A stretch of DNA of 64,000 nt from Deinococcus arcticus (GCF_003028415.1 NZ_PYSV01000005.1:62001-126000), one strand, 5' to 3'. Positions 38,176-48,882 are shown, numbered from the stretch's first letter. Translations and numbers: made by a program. Notes: generated from the letters alone by a model not told the origin.

Positions 38176-40746
38176 ATGTCCCACGCTGCCATGACCCCTG
38201 CCCCGCCCGATCCAGCCGCCCCCAGAGGCGGCGTGTGGGCCGACTACCGCCGCCTCACCCCCAGCGAACGCGCGCTGTGGCGCTTTCCACTGATGTGGGT
38301 GGCGGCCCTGGCGATTGCCTTTATTCCGCTGGTGTATGCCGGCACCTATCTGGCCAGTGTGTGGGACCCCTACGGCCGCCTGACCGAGCTGCCGGTGGCG
38401 CTGGTGAACGCGGATCAGGGCGCGACCCTGCGGGGCCAGCGCCACCTGCTGGGCCGCGACGTGGTGCGGGAATTGCGCCAGGACCCGCCAGTGCGGCTGA
38501 TCGCCTACCCCAGCGAGGCGGCGGCGCAGGCGGCCGTGCGCCGGGGCGAGGTGTACTTTGCCCTGACCCTGCCGCGTGATTTCAGCCAGAGGGCCGTGGC
38601 CGGCGACAGCCGCCAGCAGGGGCAGCTGCACCTGTACACCGCGCCGGGCAGCAGCTATTTCGCCAGCCGGGTGGGCCGCACGGTGGCCCAGGAGATCGCC
38701 ACGCGCCTGAACGAAAGGCTGGGCGGCCACCGCTGGGAAGTGGTGCAGCGCTCCTTGAGAGATATGCAGCGGGGCTTCGAGGACCTGCGGGTGGCCACCG
38801 GTAGGCTACGTGCCGGCGCCAGCCGCCTGGAAGCCGGCGCCGGCACGCTGAGCAGCGGCGCCGAGACGCTGAACCGGGGTCTGGACACGGCCCAGCAGGG
38901 AGCACAGGCGCTGGCGGCCGGGGCCGGGCGGCTTTCCGGGGGCGTGACCACGCTGACCAGCGGCAGCGCCCGGCTGAGCCAGGGGCTGCGGCAGCTGGAA
39001 GCGGCGGCCCCTGGGCGCGCGCAACTGGCCCCCCTGCAGCAGGGCGCGGCGGCCCTGAGCAGCGGTGCGGGGCAGCTGGCCGGGGGCCTGGGGGCCCTGG
39101 GTCAGGGCGCGGCCCAGCTGACGGCGGGTGCCGGTCGGCTGGCGGAGGGCGCCGAACAGGTGCAGGGCGGCGCCGCGCAGCTGGCGCAGAAGTTGCCGGC
39201 CCTGGGCAGCGGCCTGGGAACCCTGCACACCGGGGCGGGGCAGCTGGCCCAGGGCGCGGCGGCCCTGGCCCGGGGCAACGCGGAGGTGGCGGCCGGTGCC
39301 CAGGCCCTGGCCGGGGAGCTGCCCACCCTGCACGCAGGCCTGGGCGAACTGGCCGGCGGCGCGGCCGAGCTGCAGGCCGGGGCCGGCACCGTGGCGGCGG
39401 GCGCCCGCCAGACCCAGGTGGAAGCCCTGACCGGCCGCGCCGAGCGCCTGAGTAGCGGCGCGGCGGCGCTGGCCCGTGGGCTGCGCGAGGCCCAAGCAGG
39501 CACTGCGGCGGCCGTGAAGGGGGCCGGCGCGCTGGCCACCGGGGCCGAGGCGGCGGCCAGCGGGGCCCAGACCGTGGCGCAGGGCGCCGCTACCCTCACC
39601 GGGAAGCTGGCGGAGGCCGCCGCCGGGGCCGGTCCTGCTGCCCAGGGGGCCCAGACCCTGGCCGCTGGCACCCGGGCGCTGCAGACGGGCGCGGCCGGGC
39701 TGCAGACCGGGGCCGCGACCCTGGCCGGCAAGACCGCCGAGGCAGCGGCCGGCGCCCGGACCGTGGCGACTGGGGCCCGGCGCCTGCAAAGCGGCGTGCA
39801 GACCCTGGTGGCGGGCAACCTGCAACTGAAGGCCGCACTGAAAACGGCGACCACCAAGCTGCCGCCCCCACAGGACCTGAAGGAGCTGCAGGGCGGTGCA
39901 CAGACCCTGGCCCGCAAGACAGACGAACTGGCTGCTGGCCTGGGCGCGCTGTCCGGCGGCGCGGCGCAGCTGACCCAGGGAACGCGCGACCTGCAGGCGG
40001 GCGCCGCCGGGCTGCGCGCGGGACTGGCCGAGGTGCAGCGCCGGCTGCCCCGCCGCACGGAAGCCCTGAGTGGTGATCCCCAGGGCCTCGCCGCCAGCGC
40101 TGTGGTTGTGGAAACCGTGGCAGCCGAGGTGCCCAGCAACGGCGCGGCCTTTGCGCCCTATTTCATGGCGCTGGGCCTGTGGGTGGGCGCCACCATGACC
40201 ACCTTTATCTTTCCCTACCTGCTGCTGCCCGAAAGCGGGCGCGGCACCCGCCAGCGGGCCCGGGTGCTGCGCAAATTCGCCCTGCCGGCGGGCTACGTGA
40301 CTGTGCAGGCGCTGCTGCTGGTGGGCGGGCTGGCGTGGCTGGGCGTGCCCTACGGGCAGCCGGGGCTGGTGGTGCTGACCACGGTGCTGGCCAGCCTGAC
40401 CTTTATGGCGCTGATTCTGGCCCTGAACCTGCTGCTGGGCGCGGCGGGGCGCCTGCTGGCGCTGGTGCTGCTGGTGGTGCAGCTGGGGGCCTCGGGCGGC
40501 AGTTATCCGGTGGAACTGGCCCCGGGCTTCTTCCGGGCCATTCACGCCGCCATGCCCGTGACCGATGTGGTGCAGGCCCTGCGCGCGGCCATGTTTGGGG
40601 CCTATGAGGGCCAGTATCTGGCATTTGTGGGGCGCATTCTGCTGGTGGCGCTGCTGGCGGTGGGGCTGGCCCTGGTGGCGCGCTGGCGCTGGCAGTTCAC
40701 GCCGGACGATCAGTTTCGCTCGCCTATTGTTATGGATGTGGGGTGA
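38176..40746 (+). CDS. YhgE/Pip-family membrane protein with Gly/Ala heptad repeats
   Basis: The 856-residue protein has one N-terminal membrane segment (LMWVAALAIAFIPLVYAGTY), the YhgE/Pip soluble domain (PVALVNADQGATLRGQ; PRDFSQRAV), a ~470-residue run of GAxxLxxGA-type heptads typical of this family, and five or so C-terminal membrane segments of the ABC-2 permease type (MALGLWVGATMTTFIFPYLL to LLVALLAVGLALVARW). Relatives act in phage infection and in type VII-like or metal/lipid export. ATG at 38176 is chosen because an upstream start at 38134 would put the third operator inside the gene. It is under the divergent TetR. Confidence 0.85.
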   Translation: MSHAAMTPAPPDPAAPRGGVWADYRRLTPSERALWRFPLMWVAALAIAFIPLVYAGTYLASVWDPYGRLTELPVALVNADQGATLRGQRHLLGRDVVRELRQDPPVRLIAYPSEAAAQAAVRRGEVYFALTLPRDFSQRAVAGDSRQQGQLHLYTAPGSSYFASRVGRTVAQEIATRLNERLGGHRWEVVQRSLRDMQRGFEDLRVATGRLRAGASRLEAGAGTLSSGAETLNRGLDTAQQGAQALAAGAGRLSGGVTTLTSGSARLSQGLRQLEAAAPGRAQLAPLQQGAAALSSGAGQLAGGLGALGQGAAQLTAGAGRLAEGAEQVQGGAAQLAQKLPALGSGLGTLHTGAGQLAQGAAALARGNAEVAAGAQALAGELPTLHAGLGELAGGAAELQAGAGTVAAGARQTQVEALTGRAERLSSGAAALARGLREAQAGTAAAVKGAGALATGAEAAASGAQTVAQGAATLTGKLAEAAAGAGPAAQGAQTLAAGTRALQTGAAGLQTGAATLAGKTAEAAAGARTVATGARRLQSGVQTLVAGNLQLKAALKTATTKLPPPQDLKELQGGAQTLARKTDELAAGLGALSGGAAQLTQGTRDLQAGAAGLRAGLAEVQRRLPRRTEALSGDPQGLAASAVVVETVAAEVPSNGAAFAPYFMALGLWVGATMTTFIFPYLLLPESGRGTRQRARVLRKFALPAGYVTVQALLLVGGLAWLGVPYGQPGLVVLTTVLASLTFMALILALNLLLGAAGRLLALVLLVVQLGASGGSYPVELAPGFFRAIHAAMPVTDVVQALRAAMFGAYEGQYLAFVGRILLVALLAVGLALVARWRWQFTPDDQFRSPIVMDVG

Positions 40747-40801
40747 GGCGGGTTTCGGCTTGAGGTTGGGGGAATGGGCCACGCTTCCTTCAGGGAAGGA
40801 C

Positions 40802-41433
40802 GATGGGCGAGTTCGTTTGCCGGCTTGCCCCACCCCCCAGCCCCCTCCCCCAAAGGGGCAGGGGGAGCAGCGCTGCGCTGGGCAAGAGTTTCTACTGGCG
40901 TTGGCGAGCTTGCTCGACTCGCTCACGTATCCGGCTTCGACGCCATCCTGCCGCCCATCGCAATGGCCCGCGCCCTGCGGGCACGACGGCCTCGTCTGGA
41001 CCCGGGCGGTGCTGGGGCAAGAAGGCTTGGTGAAGCCCAGTAGGTTCTCCTTAAAAGACCACAGTGGGCAAAGGCCGAAGCTGCCTTTCAATAAGGAGCA
41101 CCTCGCGCGTTAAGCGTCCCTGTCCTGCACATCCAGGGGGCAAGCAACGGAAGCCGTCGAACGTGGCCCCACCCATTCGGGGGCGGCCCCTCTGCGGGGC
41201 AGCTCTGCGAGTCACTCATCTTGATTTGGTGACATAGGCTCACTTGCTCCTTGGCGCGCAGCGCGCGGGCGTGGGGTGATGGGCGGAGAAGGGCCACGGC
41301 GTACGGTGCGGGGGCGGAGGTTGGCGGCTCTACACCGTCAGTCAACGTTGCCTGGCGCCGCGCTGCTCCCCCTGCCCCTCTGGAGGAGAGGGCTGGGGGG
41401 TGGGGCAAGCCGGTAAACGAACTCGCCTCATCC
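40802..41433. repeat. Intergenic element with ~85-bp inverted repeats
   Basis: The left arm (about 40802-40885) and right arm (about 41348-41433) are inverted copies: GCGAGTTCGTTT, CCGGCTTGCCCCACC, CCCCAGCCC and GGGGCAGGGGGAGCAGCGC recur with few changes. The ~460 bp between them contain no ORF that can be supported on either strand and no RNA gene that I recognise. Each arm can also fold on itself at its C- and G-rich centre. Confidence 0.6.
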
Positions 41434-41514
41434 AGTCCCTTCAGCCGCGTCCCTGAACCTGAGCGTTCATCCAAGAGGCCCCATGCGCCAGGCCCTCGGC
41501 TGCTGGCCGGGCCC

Positions 41515-42531
41515 CTACCCCAGCGAAGCAGGGTGCTCCTCCCAGGGCCCACGGGTGCGGGGGCGGCTGCGGGCCGGGTACTTGTGCCGCTTGTGGTGGT
41601 ACATGCGCCCGTCGGCCAGGCTCAGCAGCCCTTCCGGGGCCGCCGTTTCGGTGCTGCAGGCCACGCCCACGCTGGCGCCCACCTGCGGAAAGCCTGCCTG
41701 ACGCACATGCGCGGTGGCCGCTTCTATCGCGCGCTGCAGGGCCTCAGCGCCGTGCCTGCTGCACAGGGCCACGTATTCGTCGCCGCCAATGCGGTACAGG
41801 CCGTGTGTGGCGGGCAGGTGGGCGCGCAGCCCCTGGGCGAACAGCTGCAGCACCCGGTCCCCGGCGGCGTGGCCGCAGGCGTCGTTCACCGCTTTCAGGC
41901 CGTCCACGTCAATCAGCGCCAGGGTCAGGGGCCCCGGGCGGCGGGTCCAGGCGGCCTGCAGGGCTTCTTCAAAGGCCCGCCGGTTGCCCAGGCCGGTCAG
42001 CACGTCACGCCGCGCGGCGCTGCCCAGTTGCCGGACCATCTGATCGGTGCAGCCCAGCAGCCACGCCAGCACGCTGCCCACCAGCAGCGCCACCAGCAGA
42101 AACCAGGCCATGCCCATCCAGTCCAGGGCGCTGCGCGGAAACCCCAGGGCCGCCACCGCCGTGCCGTACAGCAGAAACAGCGCCACGCCGCGCACCGGAA
42201 ACCACACTGCGCAAAAGGCACTCAGCAACATCAGCACGGCGCCGTAGCCGGTGACCCCCGGCAGAAAGGTCGTGCCGAAACCCGGCACCTGCAAAAACCA
42301 CACCAGCCACAGCGGCGTGACCAGCAGAAACAGAACGCTGCCCCAGCCACACCAGCGGTGATTCAGCGCGGCCGTCAGGCCCAGGAGCCCCAGAAACACG
42401 GCGGCCTGCGGAGCATTGGCATGAGAGCCGCCCAGGAGGCCCAGCAGCAGGGTCAGCAGCGGCAGGGTGGTCAGCAGCAGGCACAGGGAACGCTGAAGTC
42501 GGCTGCGCGGCGAATGAGAGGGAAGCGACAT
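41515..42531 (-). CDS. Membrane diguanylate cyclase (GGDEF)
   Basis: The 338-residue protein starts MSLPSHSPRSRLQRSLCLLL, has about five or six membrane segments (residues ~15-165) and a C-terminal GGDEF domain with GLGNRRAFEEAL, IDVDGLKAVNDACGHAAGD and an active GGDEY variant (YRIGGDEYVAL). GGDEY is a functional alternative in the family. It makes cyclic-di-GMP in response to an unknown membrane signal. The C-terminal ~20 residues are basic. Confidence 0.92.
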   Translation of the reverse strand: MSLPSHSPRSRLQRSLCLLLTTLPLLTLLLGLLGGSHANAPQAAVFLGLLGLTAALNHRWCGWGSVLFLLVTPLWLVWFLQVPGFGTTFLPGVTGYGAVLMLLSAFCAVWFPVRGVALFLLYGTAVAALGFPRSALDWMGMAWFLLVALLVGSVLAWLLGCTDQMVRQLGSAARRDVLTGLGNRRAFEEALQAAWTRRPGPLTLALIDVDGLKAVNDACGHAAGDRVLQLFAQGLRAHLPATHGLYRIGGDEYVALCSRHGAEALQRAIEAATAHVRQAGFPQVGASVGVACSTETAAPEGLLSLADGRMYHHKRHKYPARSRPRTRGPWEEHPASLG

Positions 42532-42751
42532 GGTGGCCTCTGGCAATCAGGAAGAAACGGCCCCGGGCCAGAAACCCAGGCGGGCGGCAGACAGCATCCA
42601 GATGCAGGGGCCGGCGCGAACCTGTCCCCGGTAGGCCACAGTGTGGGCGCCCCGCCTGATACACAGGTGGCGACAGGACCAAGACCGTTTTTAGGAATCA
42701 GTCAGTTTGACGCTGAACGGTTGAAGCTGAGCTGGAGAGAGGAGGCGGCCT

Positions 42752-43525
42752 TCAGGCAGGTTGCCGCAGCAGTGGAGGCGGGGTGTGGCGCAGGTCGCTG
42801 CGGGTGAGGCTCAGGTGCAGCTGCTGGTAGGCCGTGGGATGCCATTCAAAGTCGGTGGGGGGCAGAAGCTGGGGCTCGGGCAGTTCGCCGTCCAGCACGG
42901 CTTCCAGAGCCTCGCTGCGCAGGGGCCACGCGCTGACCAGCAGCAGCGGCGGCAGACTTTCGGGGTGCACGCCCTGGGCCCGCAGCGCCTCGTCAGTCTG
43001 GGCCATCAGGCGCACGGTGCTGGCGGGTTCGTGGTGGCGCAGCGCAGCCAGGCGCGAGCCACCGTAGAACACGTAATGCTCCAGCGGCAGGCCAAACGGC
43101 TGGCGCAGCAGTTCGTGAAACCACACCACCCGCCCGTCCGGGTGCCGGGCGCACAGCAGGGTCAGGTGCTCCACCTCGGTGTGCAGGGTCTGGCCCCGGG
43201 TGAGGGTAAAGCCGGCGCTGTCCAGGGCGCTGTGCAGCCCCAGGTGCTCATCGCCGCTGAGGGTCGTGTGGTTGACTGTCTGGCGCAGCAGGTGGCGGTG
43301 GTCCGGGGTCAGCAGATTGAAACTGCCGCCCCGCCCAAAGGCGCGCGGGCCATGAATCACGAACGTCTCGCGCCCGGCCGGCCCCGTCAGGGTAAAGAGG
43401 TCTGCCCGCCCCAGCGCCTCCAGGCTCTGCTGCGGGTGCAGCGGGCCGGCGGGGGTGCTCAGGCTGTAGGTGTCGCCGCAGGTCTGCAGGTCATTCCAGA
43501 GGTGTCGGAAGGGGTTGTGGGGCAT
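42752..43525 (-). CDS. Unrecognised protein, 257 residues
   Basis: The ATG at 43525 has AGGAGC 6 nt upstream and starts MPHNPFRHLWNDLQTCGDTY. No domain is recognised. It is soluble, with no signal or membrane segment, and fairly rich in His, Leu and Pro. The longer upstream reading frame crosses a family A repeat and is rejected. It stands alone between a GGDEF gene and a repeat. Confidence 0.65.
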   Translation of the reverse strand: MPHNPFRHLWNDLQTCGDTYSLSTPAGPLHPQQSLEALGRADLFTLTGPAGRETFVIHGPRAFGRGGSFNLLTPDHRHLLRQTVNHTTLSGDEHLGLHSALDSAGFTLTRGQTLHTEVEHLTLLCARHPDGRVVWFHELLRQPFGLPLEHYVFYGGSRLAALRHHEPASTVRLMAQTDEALRAQGVHPESLPPLLLVSAWPLRSEALEAVLDGELPEPQLLPPTDFEWHPTAYQQLHLSLTRSDLRHTPPPLLRQPA

Positions 43526-43763
43526 GTCGCGCAGCTCCTGAGACAGGACAGAGGGAAAGGACGCGTCCCTGGCCCGGAAGAAGGAAAACGGAATCGTCAC
43601 GGTGGTGAGAGGGTAATGGGGCGGCTCTTGCAAAGGTGTGGAAGGCCTCCAGATTAACGTCTGCTCCCCTGCTGCGGCGCCGCATCCTGGGCCGGCAGCG
43701 CCCGGCGCCAAGCACAAGCTCCCAGGCCGCGTCGGGCGTGGGAGCGTCTGGATACGGGGAGGG

Positions 43764-43991
43764 TTTAAGTGCCTCGTCCCCTTCCCCCAGGCCAACGGTT
43801 CAGAAGGGCGCAGAAACATTTCCATACCCGGGGCGAGGCACTGTGTTCACCACTCGCTTCGCTCGGTTGATCAACCGAGCGGGCTGGAACAGCTGCGCCG
43901 CAGAGCGAGTCTCGAAAAAAGGACGTTGCACCGGGAGTGGAGACTTTGCGGTGCTCTCCTGCAAAGTCGTAACGTGAGGTGCAACGTCCTT
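43764..43991. repeat. Intergenic repeat family A, inverted full-length copy
   Basis: This is the inverted match of 29850-30077: TTAAGTGCCTCG at the left, then CCAACGGTTCAGAAGGGCGC, GGTTGATCAACC hairpin, AGAGCGAGTCTCGAAAAAA and GGTGCAACGTCC at the right. Its right end gives the TAA stop of the gene at 43990-44853. The remaining 43526-43763 shows no gene. Confidence 0.8.
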
Positions 43992-44853
43992 AACTGCTCT
44001 TCAGGCCGTGGCGCAGCACCTCGGCCAGCTGGCGGGTCACCTGGGCCTGCAGGGCGTCCAGTTCCTCGGTGGCCTGGCGCACGGCGGCGCGGTAGTCCTC
44101 GGGGTTACGGGCCTGGGGGCCCTGCAGGGTATGCACCGTGGCCTGCACGCTGAAATGGGCCTCGGGCAGGGCGGCCAGATTGGCGCGGGCGCTGGCGTGG
44201 CGCGCGCCCAGCAGGGCGCCCAGCATTCCGGCTTCCTCGCTGCGCTGCATCAGTTCGCGCTGAAAGGTGCGGTCCTTGATGCTGGTGATCACGTCCCAGG
44301 CGGCGTCCGACAGGGCGGCCTGCGGCGAGGCGGGCCGGGCCACCTCCACGAACAGGGTGTCGCCCGCGCGCCACGTGCGGGTAAAGGCCCCCGCGCGGGC
44401 CGGGGACCACTCGGTTTCAAAATCACGGGCGTCCTCAATCAGCACGCGCAGGCGGGCAAACGGGGTATCGCCGGGCACGCGGTGGCCGTCGCCCAGCACG
44501 CCCCACAGACTCAGGCCGCGCTCGTCGGCGGCGCCCATGGCCTCCAGGGTGCGGGCCAGGGCGGCGGGGCCCTCGCTGACCAGCGCGGTCGGCCGGCCCC
44601 CCTCCAGCAGGGCGATGTCCTGGCCGCCCTCGGTCAGGCGCGCTTCAAAGCGCAGGTGGTGCAGTCCCAGGCCCCAGCGGCGCAGCGCCTGCACCAGGGC
44701 GCCCGTCAGCGCGGCATTCATGGTGTCCGGGTCGGTCCCGCTGCCTTGCAGGGCCTGCGCGCCACTGTCCACGGCGGCAGTGGCCATCAGGGCGTCGAAG
44801 GCTGCAAAGGGGGAGGTGGTCTGCCGCTCGTCTTTTGTTTTGACTCGTGCCAT
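43990..44853 (-). CDS. Unrecognised protein, 287 residues
   Basis: The ATG at 44853 starts [20 protein letters not shown]. The protein is mostly helical in appearance, lacks a signal sequence and has no domain that I can name. A C-terminal segment [20 protein letters not shown] looks like a coiled coil. It diverges from nagA with 169 bp between them. The TAA stop lies at the edge of a family A repeat. Confidence 0.65.
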   Translation of the reverse strand: MARVKTKDERQTTSPFAAFDALMATAAVDSGAQALQGSGTDPDTMNAALTGALVQALRRWGLGLHHLRFEARLTEGGQDIALLEGGRPTALVSEGPAALARTLEAMGAADERGLSLWGVLGDGHRVPGDTPFARLRVLIEDARDFETEWSPARAGAFTRTWRAGDTLFVEVARPASPQAALSDAAWDVITSIKDRTFQRELMQRSEEAGMLGALLGARHASARANLAALPEAHFSVQATVHTLQGPQARNPEDYRAAVRQATEELDALQAQVTRQLAEVLRHGLKSS

Positions 44854-45022
44854 AGCCCCTCTATTCTGCCCTGAACAGAGCGGCATGTGTGTCGGGTGGG
44901 CACCTTATGCGCGCTGGGTGCGGGCCCGGCCCACCTCCACACAGGCAGCCCTGGCCCGGCCGGCGCCTCGGGTAAGCTCGGGGCACTGTGCGCCCTGTTG
45001 CCCCCCCGGAGTGCCCCACCCC

Positions 45023-46144
45023 ATGACGCCGCTGACCCTGAGCGGCCAGTTGCTGCTGCCCGGCGGCCCGCAGAGCGGGCGCCTGACGGTGGAGGCGGGG
45101 CGCATTGAGCACATTGCGCCGCAGGCAGACGCCCCCACCGACCGCCTGATTCTCCCGGGCTTCGTGGACACGCACGTGCATGGCGGCGCAGGCGGCGACA
45201 CCATGGACGGCCCGGAAGGCATTGCGGCCCTGGCCCGCCTGCACGCCCGGCACGGCACCACCACGCTGCTGCCCACCACCATCACCAACCCCTGGCCAGA
45301 GGTGCTGCGCGCGCTGCGGGCCGTGGCGCAGGTGATGCGGGCGGGCGGCGTGCCCGGCGGCGCCGACCTGCCCGGCGCCCACCTGGAAGGCCCCTTTATC
45401 AGCCCCGGGCGTCTGGGCGCGCAGCCGCCCTGCGCCGTAGACCCCACCCCGGAGCGCGTGGCCGAGGTGCTGGCCACGGGCGCCGTGCGCGCCGTGACCC
45501 TGGCCCCGGAACTGCCCGGCGCCCTGGCCGCCGCCCGTGCCTTTGCCCAGGCCGGGGTGCGCGTGGGCATCGGGCACACCCGCGCCGACGCTGAGACGGT
45601 GCAGGCGGCCCTGGCAGCGGTGCGGGCGACCGGCGGCCAGAGCTGCGCCACCCACCTCTTTAACGCGATGGGCGGCATTGAGGGCCGCGTGCCCGGCCCC
45701 CCCGGCGCCCTGATCGCAGACCCCCACGCCACCCTGGAGGTCATTCTGGACGGCCTGCATGTCCACCCCACGGCCTTTCTGCTGGCCCGCGCCGCGGCGC
45801 CCGGGCGGGTCGTGCTGATCACCGACGCCATGCGCGCTGCTGGCCTGGGCGACGGCCCCAGCGAACTGGGCGGGCAGTCCGTGACGGTGCAGGGGGGCAG
45901 GGCCACACTGCCCGACGGCACCCTGGCGGGTAGCGTGCTGACCCTGGACGCGGCCCTGCGCCGCGCCGCCTCCCTGGGTGTGCCCCTGCCGGAACTCAGC
46001 CACATGCTCAGCCTGACCCCGGCCCGCTCGGTGGGCCTGCACGACCGGGGCGAGCTACGCGAGGGCCTGCGCGCCGACCTGGTGGTGTTGAGCCCGGACC
46101 TGCAGGTGCAGGCCACCTATGTGGCGGGTGTGGCCGTGGGCTGA
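45023..46144 (+). CDS. nagA: N-acetylglucosamine-6-phosphate deacetylase
   Basis: NagA removes acetate from GlcNAc-6-P in amino-sugar recycling. The 373-residue protein has the amidohydrolase metal and substrate motifs in order: GFVDTHVHGGAGGD, GAHLEGPFISPGRLGAQ, VGIGHTRAD, THLFNAMGGIEGR, VILDGLHVHP and ITDAMRAAGLGDG. The catalytic Asp is in ITDAM. ATG at 45023 gives MTPLTLSGQLLLPGG; the longer upstream frame overlaps the divergent gene. No nagB or transporter lies next to it. Confidence 0.93.
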   Translation: MTPLTLSGQLLLPGGPQSGRLTVEAGRIEHIAPQADAPTDRLILPGFVDTHVHGGAGGDTMDGPEGIAALARLHARHGTTTLLPTTITNPWPEVLRALRAVAQVMRAGGVPGGADLPGAHLEGPFISPGRLGAQPPCAVDPTPERVAEVLATGAVRAVTLAPELPGALAAARAFAQAGVRVGIGHTRADAETVQAALAAVRATGGQSCATHLFNAMGGIEGRVPGPPGALIADPHATLEVILDGLHVHPTAFLLARAAAPGRVVLITDAMRAAGLGDGPSELGGQSVTVQGGRATLPDGTLAGSVLTLDAALRRAASLGVPLPELSHMLSLTPARSVGLHDRGELREGLRADLVVLSPDLQVQATYVAGVAVG

Positions 46145-46149
46145 AGGGC

Positions 46150-46381
46150 ATGGATTCTGTCCATGCCGGCACATCCGGGAAGAAGGGGGATGTTCCCCAC
46201 CTTCGGCTGGGGGCGGTCCACTTCCTGGACATCCGCATGTGTTGCTGCTCTGCTGCGCAGAGCGAGCAGGAGAAACCCAGGTTCCGGGCATGGCGCCGAC
46301 ACATCGGCTCTGTTCCGATGTGTCGGCGGAACAGACGGCAGTCCGTATCACACGTGACGGACCTTTTTGAAAGCTGTATCA
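46150..46381. repeat. Intergenic repeat family B copy
   Basis: Shared blocks are CACATCCGGGAAGAAGGGGG, TTCGGCTGGGGGCGGTCCA and CTGGACATCCGC; this copy has an added palindromic part (GCCGACACATCGGCTCTG...GATGTGTCGGCGG). The right end CTGTATCA gives the TGA stop of the malic enzyme gene. No gene is seen inside. Confidence 0.75.
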
Positions 46382-48124
46382 GTCCCCGGCCACCTCGCCC
46401 TCCTCCAGTCGGAAGGGCAGGTATTCGGGCTGCCAGAAAGCGCGACGGACTGTCTCCAGCAGCGCCTCGTCGCTCTGGCCGCGCAGGGCGAATTCGGTGG
46501 CCACTCCGTCGCGCAGGGCCTGGGCAATCACGGCGGCGGCCACCTGCACGCTGGCGCCGCGCAGGTCGGCCACCGGGGGATAGATGCGCGCGGGCCAGTG
46601 CCGGGCAGTGTAGTCGGCCAGGGCAGCGGCGGCGGCAGCCACCATCTCATCGGTGATTTCGCGCACGCGGGCCAGAATGGCCCCAAAGCCCAGCCCCGGA
46701 AAGATAAAGGCGTTGTTGCCCTGCCCGATCTCGTGCGTGACCCCGTTCAGCGTGACGGGCGCGAAGGGACTGCCGGTGGCGACCATCGCCTGCCCGCCGG
46801 TCCAGCGCAGCAGGTCTTCGGGCAGGGCCTCACTGTGGGCCGTGGGGTTGGACAGCGGAAAGATCAGCGGGCGTGGCGTATTGGCCTGCGCGGCGCGCAC
46901 CACGGCTTCGCTGAAGATCCCTGCTTGCCCCGAGAGCCCCAGCAGCACCGTGGCCCCGGTTTCGCGGATCACCGTTTCCAGGTCCAGGCCCGCCCACCCC
47001 GCCACCTGCGCCCGGGGCGTGGCCAGCGCCTGCTTGTAGGGTTCCATCGGGCGGTCGTCCACCAGCAGCCCGCGCGAATCCAGCACAAAGACGCGCCGGG
47101 CAATCTCGTTGGGGCTCAGCCCCTCAAGGCGCAGGCCGCCCCGCAGGGCAGCGGCCACCCCGGCGCCCCCGGCCCCGGCGCCGTGCACCACCATCACCTG
47201 ATCGGCCAACCGCTCGCCTTTCAGGCGGCAGGCGCTCTGCACCCCGGCCAACACCACCGCGCCCGTGCCCTGAATGTCGTCGTTGAAGCTGGGCACCACC
47301 CGGCGGTAGCGCGAGAGCACCTCGAAAGCCGCGTCCTTGGCAAAGTCTTCCCACTGGATGATCGCCTTGGGGTAGCGCGCCAGCGTGGCTTCCACGAAGC
47401 GGTCCAGAAAGCTCAGGTACGCCTCGCCGCTCAGGCGTTCGTGCTTCACGCCCAGGTAGCCAGGATCGGCGCGCAGGTCGGCGCGGGCCGTGCCCACGTC
47501 CAGTTCCACGGGCAGGGTCTTGTCGGGGCCCACGCCCCCGGCCACCGTGTACAGCGAGAGTTTGCCAATGCTGATCGCCATGCCGCCAAAGCCCTGGTCG
47601 CCAATGCCCAGAATGGCGCTGGAATCGGTGGCCACGATAATCCGCACGTCGTTCAGCGGCACGTTCGCCAGCGCCTGCGCCGCGCGGTCAATGGTGCGCG
47701 TGCTCAGGGTCAGGCCGCGCGGGTAGCGGTAGATGCGGCTGAACTCCTGCACCGCCTGCCCCACGGTGGGCGTGTACACAATGGGCAGCATCTCCTCGAC
47801 ATGCCGCGAGAGCAGCGCGTAGAACAGCACCTCGTTGCGGTCTTGCAGGTGCCGCAGAAACACGTGCCGCTCCAGGGGGTCCCCAAGAGCGCGGTACTCG
47901 GCATACTGCCGCTCCACCAGTTCATCCAGCGTGTCAATCTGCGGGGCCAGCAGGCCGTCGAGGCCCAGGGCGCGGCGCTCGGCCTCGGTAAAGGCGGTGC
48001 CCTTGTTCAGCAGCGGAAAGCGCAGCAGGGAAAAGCCGCGCACCAGGGGCCGCAGGTAGCGCCCGCCGGCAGGGTCGCGGCGCACGTCGTAGTGGTCGGT
48101 CAGGGGCAGGGGGGGGCGGGTCAC
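46379..48124 (-). CDS. NAD-dependent malic enzyme (oxaloacetate-decarboxylating)
   Basis: The 581-residue protein converts malate to pyruvate and CO2. It carries the malic-enzyme N-terminal motif [12 protein letters not shown], the catalytic and metal region ([37 protein letters not shown]), a Rossmann motif [13 protein letters not shown], and [19 protein letters not shown] near the C-terminus. Size and order fit the large SfcA/MaeA class. GTG at 48124 overlaps the allE stop as GTGA; the longer in-frame start is inside allE. Last gene of the ureide operon, where it would complete flux from glyoxylate-derived malate to pyruvate. Its stop is supplied by the end of a family B repeat. Confidence 0.93.
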   Translation of the reverse strand: MTRPPLPLTDHYDVRRDPAGGRYLRPLVRGFSLLRFPLLNKGTAFTEAERRALGLDGLLAPQIDTLDELVERQYAEYRALGDPLERHVFLRHLQDRNEVLFYALLSRHVEEMLPIVYTPTVGQAVQEFSRIYRYPRGLTLSTRTIDRAAQALANVPLNDVRIIVATDSSAILGIGDQGFGGMAISIGKLSLYTVAGGVGPDKTLPVELDVGTARADLRADPGYLGVKHERLSGEAYLSFLDRFVEATLARYPKAIIQWEDFAKDAAFEVLSRYRRVVPSFNDDIQGTGAVVLAGVQSACRLKGERLADQVMVVHGAGAGGAGVAAALRGGLRLEGLSPNEIARRVFVLDSRGLLVDDRPMEPYKQALATPRAQVAGWAGLDLETVIRETGATVLLGLSGQAGIFSEAVVRAAQANTPRPLIFPLSNPTAHSEALPEDLLRWTGGQAMVATGSPFAPVTLNGVTHEIGQGNNAFIFPGLGFGAILARVREITDEMVAAAAAALADYTARHWPARIYPPVADLRGASVQVAAAVIAQALRDGVATEFALRGQSDEALLETVRRAFWQPEYLPFRLEEGEVAGD

Positions 48125-48882
48125 GGGCGGGCCTCCAGGGTCAGGGGATGGCGGTTCATGTCCTTGTACAGCAGATATTTGGTCCAGTCCCGCCCCAGCG
48201 CGCCGTACCACTGCGGGCAGTGCGCGCCCATCCAGATCACGTCGCCCGCCGTGACCGGGTAATAGCGGCCTTGCAGCTTGTACAGTCCCTCGCCGGATAG
48301 CATCAGCAGGCCGTGCTCCATGTAATGCACCTCGGTGTAGGGCAGGGTGGCGCCGGGCGCAAAGGACATGGTGCTCATCATGAAATCGAAGCGGGGGTCG
48401 TCGGGCAGCAGCTTGCGGGCGATCAGGCGCTCGTCGCCTTCAAAGGGGGCGCCGGGGTTCTCCTGCTCGTTGCCCCAGCACACGGGGGGCGGCTCGGTGC
48501 CGGGGGCCGCTTCGTACGGCTTTTCAAACACGGCCACCCGGCTGGGGGCCCGGGCGCTGAGGGTATGGAGCACGCCCGCCGGGAAAAACACATGGTCCGA
48601 GGGGCCCAGGGTGCGCGTCTCGCCCTCCACCTGCACCTCCAGGGCGCCCTCCAGAACAAATACGAAGCGCTGAAAACCGTACTCGCTCTCCCGGGCCTGC
48701 GTGTGGGCGGGCAGTTCAGCGGTGAACTGCACGAAGCGCGCCCCCAGGCCCATCACCGGGGCAATGTGCAGGATGACCGCGCTGCCCGGCCATCCGGCCA
48801 GGGCGGTGCGCACAAAGGTGTCGGGGGTCAGGACCGCGTGAGAGGGGTGCAGGGCCGAGCGGGTCATGCCAAGGTGCTTCAT
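48121..48882 (-). CDS. allE: (S)-ureidoglycine aminohydrolase
   Basis: The enzyme releases ammonia from ureidoglycine to give ureidoglycolate. The 253-residue bicupin has two cupin halves: [19 protein letters not shown] with [12 protein letters not shown], and [20 protein letters not shown] with [20 protein letters not shown], the second carrying the conserved metal ligands (E, H, H, Q pattern). The C-terminal [11 protein letters not shown] is typical. ATG at 48882 overlaps the allB stop as ATGA. Confidence 0.9.
   Translation of the reverse strand: MKHLGMTRSALHPSHAVLTPDTFVRTALAGWPGSAVILHIAPVMGLGARFVQFTAELPAHTQARESEYGFQRFVFVLEGALEVQVEGETRTLGPSDHVFFPAGVLHTLSARAPSRVAVFEKPYEAAPGTEPPPVCWGNEQENPGAPFEGDERLIARKLLPDDPRFDFMMSTMSFAPGATLPYTEVHYMEHGLLMLSGEGLYKLQGRYYPVTAGDVIWMGAHCPQWYGALGRDWTKYLLYKDMNRHPLTLEARP

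Noticed and set aside
38806..41091. 761-codon minus-strand ORF opposite the YhgE-like gene
   Set aside because: It mirrors the Gly/Ala heptad repeat of the real gene and extends into a gene-free region.
42752..43825. Start at 43825 for the 257-residue protein
   Set aside because: The extra 100 codons run into a family A repeat; the ATG at 43525 has its own ribosome site.
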